Source: Clostridia bacterium (lineage in GTDB: Bacteria; Bacillota; Clostridia; Lachnospirales; Lachnospiraceae). From it: DNA of 64,000 nucleotides. Every line of letters starts with the position of its first letter. Positions within the stretch are counted from its first letter, which is position 1. Under the pieces are notes generated by a model. It was given only the letters and a program-made list of their open reading frames with translations, had not been told where the DNA came from and did no database searches. A program made the translations under genes and the position numbers. Below, piece after piece: positions 28,301-37,969 of the stretch. Location: positions 1 through 64,000 of the forward strand of contig QKJQ01000012.1 of NCBI GenBank assembly GCA_003249225.1, read 5' to 3'.

Positions 28301-30007
28301 TTAGTATTTCCCATATTCTGAATCACTCAGAGATATTTTCTTAACCGTATTTTTCTTTTCTACACGAACTGGTTCTGGTGTGGACTGCATATGTTCCAGC
28401 ATCTTTAGTACATCAGGACTTAAAAGATTGTTATTGTTGTATTCTTTATGAACACCGCGTGTTTTGAGCTTGAACGTAGCAACTTGTGTCTTGAGTAGTT
28501 CAGCCTGACTGGAGAGCTCTTCGCTGGCAGCGGCTGTTTCTTCTGCTGTTGCGCTGGTAGTCTGAACAACATCAGAAATCTGCATAATACCCTGATTGAT
28601 CTGTTCGACACCAATTGCCTGTTCATTGGAGGCTACGGCTATGCTGCCTACCAGTTCTGCTGCCTTAGTTACACCCTCAACAATCTGGTTAAGGCCTGCG
28701 GCAGTTTCGTTTGCAATTTTTGTTCCATCTTCAACTTTACGAATGGAATCTTCTATCATGGAAGTAGTTTCTTTTGCAGCATTGGCTGATCTTGCAGCCA
28801 GATTTCGTACTTCTTCTGCGACAACAGCAAATCCTTTTCCGTGTTGGCCGGCTCGAGCCGCTTCAACAGCTGCATTCAGAGCGAGTATGTTTGTCTGGAA
28901 AGCAATTTCATCAATAACTTTAATGATTTTTGAAATACTGTTGGAAGAATCATTGATGTCTGACATGGCACGAAGCATTTCGGCCATCTGCTCATTACCC
29001 CGCCGTGCATGTGCCTGGGCTGTCTCCGCTATGTTTTGAGCGGTGCTGGCATTTTCAGCATTATTCCTTGTCTGACCGGCAATCTCTTCAATAGATGCTG
29101 TAAGTTCTTCGATAGAACTTGCCTGTTCCGTTGCACCCTGTGAAAGTGACATGCTGGAATCGGATACCTGCTTTGATCCTCCGGCAACCTGATCGGAAGC
29201 TGAATTGATGTTGGACATTACTTCGTTTATATTGTAGGACATATCGCGGAAAGCAGAAGCCAGGTCACCAAGTTCATCCTTTGTATCAACATCTAAAGAA
29301 ACATCAAGGTTTCCTTTCGCAATCTCCTGCGATGCGTAGACTAATTTTTCAATTGGTCGGCGTATCATAAAGCTGATCATGACACCAAGGAAGATAGAGA
29401 CCAGAACGCCGGCTATAATGAGAACTAGCATTGTGATGGAGGCTGACTTAGTTATTGCAACATTATCTTCTGCAGTAGTTTCTCCTAATGTGATTTTCAT
29501 TTCGACAAGTGTGCGATAATCACTCTCAATGGTTGATCGCAGGGAATCGGCATCTCCATACATTAATGCTATAGCAGCATCTTTATTACCAGCTTTTACG
29601 TTGCTGATAATCTCCTGAACTACTTTGTCATAGGTTACTTTTGTTGCTTTGATATTATCAACAAGTGCTTGCCCTTCTTCTGTAATAATTGTAGATGTAA
29701 ATAAACTGAAACTGGCATCAAATTCTTCATTTCTTGTTGCAATACGCTCTTCATAATCTGCAATATCTTCTGCATTCTCTGCAAGAACAATATCTTTTAC
29801 ATTGCCTCTCATTCTTTGGAATGCTTCAACAAAAGAAACCGTCTGACTAAGCGGTTCCGTTATTCGATCGTAAAGATAGGTATCAGCATCGCTTATTGCA
29901 ACAATGTTTATAATTCCAACAACTCCTATGGCACCGGCAATAGCAGCTACAACAATAAATCCAAGAATCAGTTTCACGCCTACTTTCAGGTTTTTATACC
30001 ATTTCAT
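28301..30007 (-). CDS. membrane methyl-accepting chemotaxis protein with four-helix-bundle sensor
   Basis: In this 568-residue receptor, TM1 (about 10-33) is followed by a four-helix bundle sensor (4HB_MCP type, about 35-185), TM2 (about 190-212), HAMP (about 212-265) and the signalling domain. The tip is [20 protein letters not shown] (near 370-390). The tail after about 510 is polar and may hold a tether. Its start overlaps the end of cheW as ATGA (30007-30004), so the receptor and adaptor are made together. Confidence 0.95.
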   Translation of the reverse strand: MKWYKNLKVGVKLILGFIVVAAIAGAIGVVGIINIVAISDADTYLYDRITEPLSQTVSFVEAFQRMRGNVKDIVLAENAEDIADYEERIATRNEEFDASFSLFTSTIITEEGQALVDNIKATKVTYDKVVQEIISNVKAGNKDAAIALMYGDADSLRSTIESDYRTLVEMKITLGETTAEDNVAITKSASITMLVLIIAGVLVSIFLGVMISFMIRRPIEKLVYASQEIAKGNLDVSLDVDTKDELGDLASAFRDMSYNINEVMSNINSASDQVAGGSKQVSDSSMSLSQGATEQASSIEELTASIEEIAGQTRNNAENASTAQNIAETAQAHARRGNEQMAEMLRAMSDINDSSNSISKIIKVIDEIAFQTNILALNAAVEAARAGQHGKGFAVVAEEVRNLAARSANAAKETTSMIEDSIRKVEDGTKIANETAAGLNQIVEGVTKAAELVGSIAVASNEQAIGVEQINQGIMQISDVVQTTSATAEETAAASEELSSQAELLKTQVATFKLKTRGVHKEYNNNNLLSPDVLKMLEHMQSTPEPVRVEKKNTVKKISLSDSEYGKY

Positions 30008-30516
30008 ACGTTTACCTCCTGCTTCGTCTCAATATTCAATGTTTCAATTTCTTCCATACTAAGTAGATTGTTGCAATTTAAAAGTAAAATGATTGATTCG
30101 CCACTTTTTCCGATTCCTTTTATATACTTTTTGCTGATCTGATTAATGTTCGGAGGCGGAACGATATTTTCATCATGAACGGTTACAACTTCAGATACAT
30201 GATCAACAATGATACCGATGGAGGATTGATTTACGTCGATAACGATAATGCAGGTTCTGTCATTATATTCTCTCTCGGGTTTTTTAAAACGGAGACGTAT
30301 ATCCATTAATGGAATAATTTTTCCACGAAGATTAATAATACCTTTCATATATTCCGGGAATTCCGGAACTTCAGAAATCTCCTGTAATCCGACAATCTCA
30401 GTTACATACATAATGTCAATGCCATAATGTTCTTTTCCTAAAATAAAAGTCAGATACTTCCCCTTCTGCGTATCTTCTTCCTGCTCCTCAAGATTCATAT
30501 CATCTTCATTCTTCAC
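30004..30516 (-). CDS. cheW: chemotaxis adaptor CheW
   Basis: The 170-residue protein is a single CheW domain (about 20-155): [16 protein letters not shown], then [16 protein letters not shown] (near 60-76), the conserved CheW segment, and [19 protein letters not shown]. It bridges receptors and CheA at the membrane. No ATG has a good site; the GTG at 30516 (MKNEDDMN) sits about 8 nt after GAGG and is chosen. It is the first gene of a two-gene unit with the 4HB receptor. Confidence 0.93.
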   Translation of the reverse strand: MKNEDDMNLEEQEEDTQKGKYLTFILGKEHYGIDIMYVTEIVGLQEISEVPEFPEYMKGIINLRGKIIPLMDIRLRFKKPEREYNDRTCIIVIDVNQSSIGIIVDHVSEVVTVHDENIVPPPNINQISKKYIKGIGKSGESIILLLNCNNLLSMEEIETLNIETKQEVNV

Positions 30517-30585
30517 ACGAATCACCACCTCACCTATGAATTTGTTAAAAGGGATTTACGATATGCAATATATGAACTAAGATGT

Positions 30586-30613
30586 ATTATAACACAATTA
30601 GCATATTTTTCAA
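30586..30613 (-). promoter_or_regulatory. promoter of the cheW-receptor unit
   Basis: On the minus strand, TTGAAA (30613-30608), 16-bp spacer, TATAAT (30591-30586). This is a sigma-A type promoter rather than sigma-28. Confidence 0.65.
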
Positions 30614-30873
30614 ATGGTTTTTGCAATTTAATACAATTATTATTACGAAATTACAATATCAATACGTCAATAAAGGAATTAAATATTACAATATTGCATT
30701 AAAAGAAATTCATAAAACTTCACTGGTATCTTTTGGATGTACGAACAAAAAAAACTTTTGATGTGTAGATTAATCAATTAATATAAAGTATTGCTGTTCG
30801 AAATGAACATATAATGATATAATATTATCGTTAAAGGTATTAGATTTTTGCCGTCAGGGCTGATTTTCCGATT

Positions 30874-31027
30874 GACTTTCAGGAATGATTTTATATAAGT
30901 CTGACAGGAATGACTTTCAGGAATGATTTTATATAAGTCTGCCAGGAATGACTTTCAGGAATGTTTTAGTAAGCTGACAGGAACAATGGACAGGAACAAC
31001 GCATAGGATCAACGCATAGGATCAATG
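30874..31027. repeat. two adjacent tandem repeats upstream of rlmD (38-bp and 13-bp periods)
   Basis: A 38-bp unit beginning GACTTTCAGGAATG starts at 30874, 30912 and 30950, giving about 2.7 copies; the last one has decayed. It runs into four 13-bp units (GACAGGAACAATG, GACAGGAACAACG, CATAGGATCAACG, CATAGGATCAATG) at 30976-31027. The gap 30614-31150 holds no gene; apart from these repeats it is AT-rich. Confidence 0.85.
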
Positions 31028-31150
31028 TGCAGTAATAACAGTCGGAAAAAGTGTCGGAACTCGGGAAGGTAAGTAATTATTTCCTAAAATAGAAAAAGTA
31101 CAGTAACGAGTTAAATTTGCGCAGAAAACAGCGCCGGAATAGAGGATAGG

Positions 31151-32557
31151 ATGAATCGATCAGAGACCAGTGGATATAAGCAGAGAACCTATAAAAAGAC
31201 AGAAGAGCCATCAAGCAGAACAAAGAAGACAGATACAAAGGAAAGTGCTGTTAAGAAGATGGACGAAAGAAAAAGTGCAGCAAAGAAGACAGATACAAGG
31301 AAATCGTATGTACAAAAAGGTGATGTGAAGAACCAATCCGGGAGAAAAGGTGTTATACGAACGGATAAGGGGAGGAGTAATACAGAGCAAAAAGGCAATG
31401 CATCGAAAGAAAAAGCACCATGTCCTGTAGCAAAACGATGTGGAGGGTGTCAGCTGTTGCATATGTCTTACGAACAACAATGTAAGCTGAAACAAGAGGA
31501 AGTCAATAAACTCCTCGAACCCTTTGGAAAAGTTGAAGCACTTCGCAAAATGAAAGATCCTATGCATTACAGACATAAAGTTCATGCAGTATTTGATCGT
31601 GACAGAAAAGGGAATCCCATTTCCGGTGTATATGAGGCAGGAACACACAGAGTTGTTCCCGTGGATCATTGTCTGATCGAGAACGAGCTGGCCGATGATA
31701 TCATAGTAACGATCCGGGGAATGTTAAAATCATTCAAGATAAAGACATACGATGAAGATACAGAGTACGGTCTGTTGCGACATGTTCTTGTTAGAGTTGG
31801 CAGAACGACCGGTCAGGTGATGGTAATACTTGTGCTTGCCTCACCGATTCTTCCATCAAAAAATAATTTTGTAAAAGCTCTTCGTTCAAAGCATCCAGAA
31901 ATATCGACAGTAATTTTGAATGTAAATGAGAAGCGAACCAGTATGGTACTCGGAGAACGCAACATTACGCTTTTTGGAAAAGGCAGTATCGAAGATCAGC
32001 TCTGCGGCAAGAAGTTTGTGATTTCTCCTTCTTCTTTCTTTCAGGTCAATCCGGAACAGACAGAAGTTCTGTATAATGAGGCTATTAAGCTTGCCAGACT
32101 TACCGGGAAAGAACGTGTGATCGATGCTTATTGCGGCATTGGAACCATAGGTATCCTGGCATCAGATCATGCAAAGGAAGTCATAGGAGTTGAACTGAAT
32201 GCGGATGCGATTCGTGACGCAGCGGTCAACGCTAAGAAAAATGAAAGCAAAAACATTCGTTTTTATACAGCAGATGCAGGTGAGATGATGACTGCGATGG
32301 CGGAAAAGGGTGAAAAAGCAGATGTTGTATTTATGGACCCTCCAAGAAGCGGAAGCACAGAAAGCTTTATGGATGCTGTCACGAAACTCGCACCGAGCCG
32401 AGTAGTATACGTGTCTTGCAGTCCGGAAACACTTGCCAGGGATTTGCTGTATTTTAGCAGTAAGGGGTATCTGGTGAAAAAAATGATACCTGTCGATATG
32501 TTTCCCTGGACACTTCACACGGAATGCTGTGTATTACTGGAACGATCGAATTTGTGA
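31151..32557 (+). CDS. rlmD: 23S rRNA (uracil-5-)-methyltransferase, RlmD/RumA family
   Basis: The 468-residue protein is an SAM-dependent RNA m5U methyltransferase. Residues about 1-85 are a basic, repetitive tail (KKTDT/KKMDER/KKTDTRK units) in place of the usual TRAM domain, probably a flexible RNA-binding region. Cys residues in CPVAKRCGGCQ...QQCK (about 91-112) match the 4Fe-4S cluster of this family. The catalytic part shows SSFFQVNPEQTEVLY, DAYCGIGTIG (SAM loop), DPPRSG, YVSCSPETLARD (catalytic Cys) and a C-terminal HTE. The exact target uracil cannot be told from sequence (U1939, U747 or a tRNA site). Confidence 0.93.
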   Translation: MNRSETSGYKQRTYKKTEEPSSRTKKTDTKESAVKKMDERKSAAKKTDTRKSYVQKGDVKNQSGRKGVIRTDKGRSNTEQKGNASKEKAPCPVAKRCGGCQLLHMSYEQQCKLKQEEVNKLLEPFGKVEALRKMKDPMHYRHKVHAVFDRDRKGNPISGVYEAGTHRVVPVDHCLIENELADDIIVTIRGMLKSFKIKTYDEDTEYGLLRHVLVRVGRTTGQVMVILVLASPILPSKNNFVKALRSKHPEISTVILNVNEKRTSMVLGERNITLFGKGSIEDQLCGKKFVISPSSFFQVNPEQTEVLYNEAIKLARLTGKERVIDAYCGIGTIGILASDHAKEVIGVELNADAIRDAAVNAKKNESKNIRFYTADAGEMMTAMAEKGEKADVVFMDPPRSGSTESFMDAVTKLAPSRVVYVSCSPETLARDLLYFSSKGYLVKKMIPVDMFPWTLHTECCVLLERSNL

Positions 32558-32614
32558 TGTAATTGTTATACAGAGGAATTGTTGAAAAGATTGAATCAGC
32601 GAATCGGAGGGACG

Positions 32615-33694
32615 ATGGGCAAAGTAATTCAATTTTTTACAAACAAATATGACGACAAAAGCATTTATACGAAGATTAAGGCAAAACACACAGCAATTGT
32701 TCTTATGCTGATTTGTTTTGATGTCTTTTTAGAGATGCTTTTTGTATTTTTTATCGGAGAAAATAAGCAGGAGATCATTACAAAGGATGCAGTTGCGCTT
32801 CTTATGTTCGTGATTATGCTGCTTGTTTTAAAATCCGGACATATCATTCTAACGGGAAATCTGCTGATTCTTGGCTCAGTCTATGAACTTATTCTGTTCT
32901 TTCCGCTTGGGTACACATTTCAGTTCTATTTGCAATGTTTGTTGGCAATTACGTTTTGTGTTGCTATCTACATCAAAAATTATCAGCTTTATCTGCTTCT
33001 TATTTCAACCATAACATTTACATTAGTAAAACTTAGTTATCTTCCAAAACAGATAACGGCAGCTTCTCAGGACTTCTATTCTATAAAGGGAGAGATTGTC
33101 CAGCTTACCATAGCAGTGATCTTTTATATAATTATCGCTTTATTTTTTGATAGGATAATAAAGAGAGAGATTGATTCAGGAAAACGGCTGCAGGAGCTTG
33201 CAGAGACGGATGTTCTGACTGCCATGTATAATCGCGAAAAATTTGATGAAACGATACAAACTATGCTTACAACCAAACAACCATTCTATCTTGCTTTCTT
33301 TGATCTTGATTTTTTTAAGAAAATCAATGACACCTATGGACATATGACAGGAGATCATGTACTTCAGGCATTTTCAAAAACAATGCAGCAGGAATTTGGA
33401 GAGAGTGTTTGTTATCGATGGGGTGGCGAAGAATTTGCATTTGTCTGTGTTTGTGATGACAGAGACGCTTTCATTAAAAAGCTTGAAGGCTTTATGGGAG
33501 TTCTGCACAGCAAAAATATGGTCAGTGACATAAAAGTTACGGTCAGTATCGGATGGGTATACAATGACCTGTCTATGACCAAAGAGCAAATGCTGGCAAA
33601 TGTCGACAGGGCACTTTATCTTGCGAAAAGTAATGGAAGGGACAGAATCGAAGAAGTGAACGATAGTGATGGCAGAATGGAGGTGAAAGAATGA
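32615..33694 (+). CDS. membrane diguanylate cyclase (GGEEF)
   Basis: The 359-residue protein has six hydrophobic helices (about 30-190) followed by a GGDEF domain. Substrate and metal motifs are visible: DVLTAMYNREKF, DLDFFKKINDTYGHMTGD and WGGEEF (near 270). It should make c-di-GMP from GTP. The I-site RxxD expected five residues before GGEEF is absent (it reads ESVCYRW), so product inhibition is unlikely. The ATG at 32615 has GGAGGG; the earlier TTG codons do not. It overlaps the next cyclase gene by 4 bp. Confidence 0.92.
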   Translation: MGKVIQFFTNKYDDKSIYTKIKAKHTAIVLMLICFDVFLEMLFVFFIGENKQEIITKDAVALLMFVIMLLVLKSGHIILTGNLLILGSVYELILFFPLGYTFQFYLQCLLAITFCVAIYIKNYQLYLLLISTITFTLVKLSYLPKQITAASQDFYSIKGEIVQLTIAVIFYIIIALFFDRIIKREIDSGKRLQELAETDVLTAMYNREKFDETIQTMLTTKQPFYLAFFDLDFFKKINDTYGHMTGDHVLQAFSKTMQQEFGESVCYRWGGEEFAFVCVCDDRDAFIKKLEGFMGVLHSKNMVSDIKVTVSIGWVYNDLSMTKEQMLANVDRALYLAKSNGRDRIEEVNDSDGRMEVKE

Positions 33695-34752
33695 CCGAAC
33701 GATTTTACAAGCTGATTTCTCCACTTACAAGAGTCTATCAGGAAAAAGATCTGTATAAAGAAAAAAAAGCTGCTTATACGATACTTTTTTTGTTTTTAAT
33801 TGTCTTCTACTCGATGCTGACGTTTATTATCACCTTGACATATAATGAAGATATACTGCGTTCTGTCTTTGAATTCTCTGTCTGGATTATACTTGTTCCG
33901 GTGATTCTTATGCTGATCCGTTTTGGAAAACTTAATGCTGCAATAAATATTTTTATGGCACTCGGAATTTTGAAAGGAATCACACTATTTGATTCACCAA
34001 TGGGGGTCCAGTTGTTCATACAGATGTCACTGGTCTCTCTGACGCTGGCTGCTGTAGCAGTAAAAAAGTATCAGCTGTATATTGGTTCTTTCACTGCTTA
34101 CATATTGTTTATAATCAAAGCATTCTACAAATTGAATTCGGAAGTTTATACGTCCCCAGATTTGATTATAAACTACCGGTTATCTGTTTTTGTTACCTTT
34201 TTAATGTATCTTGTAACAATACTTTATCTGAACCGTATTGTCGACAGAGAGATTGAAAAAGCCAGAAAGATGAAGAACCTGATGAATACAGATGCACTTA
34301 CACAACTGCCGAACCGTTTCGCATTTAACCGATTTGTAAGTTCTATGGATTCTAAATCATCTTATTATATTATGATTCTGGATCTGGACCATTTTAAGCT
34401 GGTCAATGATACCTATGGACATATGATCGGGGATAATGTACTGGTTCAGATAGCAGAGATTTTGAAAAACAATCTCAGACAGAGCGATAAATTGTTTCGT
34501 ATCGGCGGTGAAGAATTCTGTATAATACTGGAGAATGTGTCGAAGGAGAATGGTTTTACGATCGCAAAAGAACTATGCAGAATGATTGGGAGCAGCGCAT
34601 TATCCATTGCTGAGTTTGTTACGGTAAGTGTGGGAACTTCCTATATAAAAAAAGAATGGCAGGCAAAACAATTTGATTCTTATTTTGCACATGCGGATAA
34701 AGCGTTATACAAAGCAAAAGAGAAGGGAAGGAATCAGGTCGTTGAACTTTAA
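33691..34752 (+). CDS. membrane diguanylate cyclase (GGEEF) with I-site
   Basis: This 353-residue paralogue has the same build as its upstream neighbour: about six helices (25-185) then GGDEF. It has TDALTQLPNRFAFN, DLDHFKLVNDTYGHMIGD and RIGGEEF (near 272). Unlike its neighbour it has RQSD exactly five residues before GGEEF, a canonical inhibitory I-site. The start ATG overlaps the previous stop (ATGA, 33691-33694). The pair probably arose by tandem duplication and then diverged in feedback control. Confidence 0.92.
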   Translation: MTERFYKLISPLTRVYQEKDLYKEKKAAYTILFLFLIVFYSMLTFIITLTYNEDILRSVFEFSVWIILVPVILMLIRFGKLNAAINIFMALGILKGITLFDSPMGVQLFIQMSLVSLTLAAVAVKKYQLYIGSFTAYILFIIKAFYKLNSEVYTSPDLIINYRLSVFVTFLMYLVTILYLNRIVDREIEKARKMKNLMNTDALTQLPNRFAFNRFVSSMDSKSSYYIMILDLDHFKLVNDTYGHMIGDNVLVQIAEILKNNLRQSDKLFRIGGEEFCIILENVSKENGFTIAKELCRMIGSSALSIAEFVTVSVGTSYIKKEWQAKQFDSYFAHADKALYKAKEKGRNQVVEL

Positions 34753-34770
34753 AAGATAAGCGTACTGTAA

Positions 34771-34808
34771 TAAAAGGATAAACGAACGATAAAAGGATAA
34801 ATAAACAG
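34771..34808. repeat. 19-bp tandem duplication between cyclase genes
   Basis: Two units of TAAAAGGATAAACGAACGA / TAAAAGGATAAATAAACAG lie side by side in the 145-bp A-rich gap. No promoter or terminator is clear there. Confidence 0.75.
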
Positions 34809-34897
34809 GTAAGGAACAAAAGAAACTGACAAAAGGAAAACAGGCGACAAACAACGAATTCTGACATAACAACAGGAACCGGCCGGGAGGAGACTTT

Positions 34898-37816
34898 ATG
34901 AAGAAAATATACAAAAGTATGATACTTGTTTTTTTAACGTTCGTATTTCTTTCAACAATGAATGAGCAGATATATGCAGATTATCATGATTATGTAAATG
35001 ACAGACGAGTGTTATATATAGGATCTTATAATGAAGAATTTCTTTCTGTGGCGGATGAACTGGAAGGAATACACAGCGTGTTTGATGATGCAGGAGTTGA
35101 CCTTGATGTTGAGTTTATGGATACCAAACACTTCCCGGAGGAAGAAAACGTTGAAAATTTTTATACATCAATGAAATTCAAGCTTTCACATTCAGAAGCT
35201 TATGATGCCATTATTGTTGCCCATGATGCCGCGCTTCAGTTCGTACTTGATTATCAGGAGGAACTTTTTGATAAGATTCCGGTCTATTTCTATGGAATTA
35301 ACGACAATTCAAGAGCAGAAGAAGCAAGTGCCAATGACTATATGACTGGTGTATTAGAAAAAGCATCCATTGACGATAACATTGAACTTGCAAGAAAAAT
35401 GCTTCCCGATGCGACTAAGTTCGTCGGTATTGTTGACAGCACCATTACCGGTATCGGAGACAAAGTGCAGTTGCTGGAGGCAGAGAAGAAATACAGCGAT
35501 CTTGATTTTACAATACTTTCGACGGCAGACTATAGTTTTGATGAATTAGGTGCAAAGCTGAATGAAATTGACAGAAATACGATTGTTATGCTCTTTACAT
35601 TAAGCAGAGACAAAAATGATAATTACATTGATCTCTATGATCAGTTTGACTTTGTCAGTGATAATACGGATGCACCGGTATTTCGAATCAGTGTCGGTGG
35701 TGTCGGGGAAGGACTGCTCGGCGGTAAGATGATTGACTACAGAGAATTCGGTGTTCGTGCTGCAACGACAATCCTGGATATTTTTCATGGAAAATCGGTA
35801 TATAATATGGCACTTGATACAGATACTCCCTATTACTATATTTTTGATAATAATATCCTTGAAAAGTTTGCGATTGATCCTTCCGTTTTGCCGAAGGACT
35901 CAATCATTATTAACAAGGATATAAACCCGCTTGTCAGGTATAAAAATTATATTATAGTGACAGGATTGACTGTAATTGTGCTGGCGCTTTTTACTATTAT
36001 AGTAGTCATAGATAATCTGAAGCGGAGAAAGATTCAGAAAGCATTGCAGGAAAGCAATGAGGAACTGCAGCAGATCTATGAAGAATTGATGGCTTCGGAA
36101 GAAGAATTAAAAACTCAATATGATACAATTGAAAATCATGCCAGAGAAGTGAGTTCGCTCTATCAGAAATACGAAACCGCAATATCGGGAACGAACAGTG
36201 CCGTCTGGGAATATAATCTTACAACAAATATTATAGAGGTTTCTCAGAACTTTGAAAAAATATTTGATAAAAGTATACCGACCAAAGGGAACGTATATAA
36301 TATTCTGAACAAACTGACCGACAAGGTGACACAACGTGAAGTTATTGCCATGATACAACGGTACATAAGTGGGGATGTGGAAAATGTTACGATTCGGATT
36401 CCGATGACCAACGAAAAAGGAGAAAAGCGCTGGATTTTATTAAAAGGGAATGGTATTTATGATCTGGACGGCAAGCTGACAGCCATGACAGGTATATTTC
36501 TTGATATAACAAATGAAAAAGCAAAAGAAGAGTACATTGAATATTATGCTCGCCATGATTATCTGACGGGTATGCCAAACCGGATGGATTTCGAATCTGT
36601 TGTAAAGGAGGAGATTATTAAACAGCATCAGGGAGCGTTGCTCCTCTTTGACATAGATGATTTTAAAAGCATCAACGATACGCTGGGCCATGCGTTTGGT
36701 GATGAGATACTGAAGCAGGTCGCAGAACGTTTGAACAGACTCTGTGATCAGCAGATTTATATAGCACGAATGGGCGGGGATGAATTCTTCATTCTGGTGA
36801 GGGGAGCAACGAAGGAAGAAGAACTGGAATCCTTCCTTAGCAAGGTGAACAAGGAAATTGGCCGTGAATTTCAGTTTGATGGCATTGAGGAATTCATAAG
36901 TTTCAGCATGGGTATAACCTTCTTTCCGGAAGACAGCAACAACATTCACCAACTTATGATGAATGCAGATACTGCAATGTATAAAGTAAAGAAAAATGGC
37001 AAGAACAATTATGTGTTCTACCATGAGGATATGAAAAAAGAAATAAAAGAAAGAAAGGAAATAGAAAATGTTCTGCGTCAGGCAACCAAGGAAGAGAATT
37101 TTGAATTAATGTATCAGCCGCAGATCGATGCCAACACGGGAGAGATTACCGGCTTCGAAGCACTGGTAAGACTATCTGGATTCCAGGTCAGTCCTGCTGT
37201 CTTTATACCGATCGCAGAAGAAACGGGAGATATCATCGAGATTGGAAGGTGGGTCGCAAAAGAAGCCATCTCACAGATGTCAAAATGGAAAGAAAAAGGG
37301 CTCCCGGAGAAGACCATATCGTTGAATTATTCGGTAAAACAACTAAGAGATAAAGGGTTTTTAAATTATCTGCTGGCGTTGCTCAAGCAGTACAAGATAT
37401 CGCCTGGTAATATAGAAATCGAAATTACAGAAGGAATTCTGATGGAAAAAACGGAGGCAACCATACGTTTTCTTCAGAGCATACGGAATGCCGGAATAAA
37501 GCTTTCACTTGATGATTTTGGCTCGGGTTATTCCTCGCTCAGCTATCTGACTTTCCTGCCGGTCAACAATATAAAGCTTGATAAATCAATCAATGATAAA
37601 TTCCTTGATATTGAGAATTTGCAGGTAATGGAAAGTATAATATCTCTGGTACACGGTTTGAAATTAAGTATAACCGCTGAGGGAATTGAAGATCATGACA
37701 AATTCCTGAAGCTAAAACAATGCGGCTGTAATACTATACAAGGCTATTATTTCAGCCGTCCGTTAAAAGCGGTGGATGTTGAGAAGATTTATGACACAGT
37801 ATTTTCCATTGAGTAA
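34898..37816 (+). CDS. extracellular ABC-type sensor linked to PAS, GGDEF and EAL domains
   Basis: This 972-residue membrane protein has a signal anchor (1-27), an extracytoplasmic domain resembling ABC substrate-binding proteins of the ABC_sub_bind type (about 35-340), one TM (about 350-372), a coiled coil (375-420), PAS/PAC (about 420-540), GGDEF with MGGDEFF (near 627) and EAL with GFEALVRL (near 754). The EAL domain keeps ITEG, DDFGSGYSSL, KLDKS and AEGIED, so phosphodiesterase activity is plausible; GGDEF also looks intact (RLCD lies eight, not five, residues ahead, so no standard I-site). It is a likely small-ligand-responsive c-di-GMP switch. GGGAGGAG precedes the ATG. Confidence 0.93.
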   Translation: MKKIYKSMILVFLTFVFLSTMNEQIYADYHDYVNDRRVLYIGSYNEEFLSVADELEGIHSVFDDAGVDLDVEFMDTKHFPEEENVENFYTSMKFKLSHSEAYDAIIVAHDAALQFVLDYQEELFDKIPVYFYGINDNSRAEEASANDYMTGVLEKASIDDNIELARKMLPDATKFVGIVDSTITGIGDKVQLLEAEKKYSDLDFTILSTADYSFDELGAKLNEIDRNTIVMLFTLSRDKNDNYIDLYDQFDFVSDNTDAPVFRISVGGVGEGLLGGKMIDYREFGVRAATTILDIFHGKSVYNMALDTDTPYYYIFDNNILEKFAIDPSVLPKDSIIINKDINPLVRYKNYIIVTGLTVIVLALFTIIVVIDNLKRRKIQKALQESNEELQQIYEELMASEEELKTQYDTIENHAREVSSLYQKYETAISGTNSAVWEYNLTTNIIEVSQNFEKIFDKSIPTKGNVYNILNKLTDKVTQREVIAMIQRYISGDVENVTIRIPMTNEKGEKRWILLKGNGIYDLDGKLTAMTGIFLDITNEKAKEEYIEYYARHDYLTGMPNRMDFESVVKEEIIKQHQGALLLFDIDDFKSINDTLGHAFGDEILKQVAERLNRLCDQQIYIARMGGDEFFILVRGATKEEELESFLSKVNKEIGREFQFDGIEEFISFSMGITFFPEDSNNIHQLMMNADTAMYKVKKNGKNNYVFYHEDMKKEIKERKEIENVLRQATKEENFELMYQPQIDANTGEITGFEALVRLSGFQVSPAVFIPIAEETGDIIEIGRWVAKEAISQMSKWKEKGLPEKTISLNYSVKQLRDKGFLNYLLALLKQYKISPGNIEIEITEGILMEKTEATIRFLQSIRNAGIKLSLDDFGSGYSSLSYLTFLPVNNIKLDKSINDKFLDIENLQVMESIISLVHGLKLSITAEGIEDHDKFLKLKQCGCNTIQGYYFSRPLKAVDVEKIYDTVFSIE

Positions 37817-37871
37817 TCAGAAATTTGTTGGAATTTTTTTATGAAATAATGTAATATTTCATGGAGTCAGC

Positions 37872-37900
37872 TTGATTATTTTGTTTTCGAATAGTACAAT
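37872..37900 (+). promoter_or_regulatory. promoter of the fourth c-di-GMP gene
   Basis: TTGATT, 17-bp spacer, TACAAT; the start codon is about 70 bp downstream. A small hairpin (ATGAAAT/ATTTCAT) precedes it. Confidence 0.7.
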
Positions 37901-37969
37901 GTACCTATATAAGTGAGGGTGAAACGATCAACTGATTCATTAATAATGAAATAATTTGCAGGAGACAAT

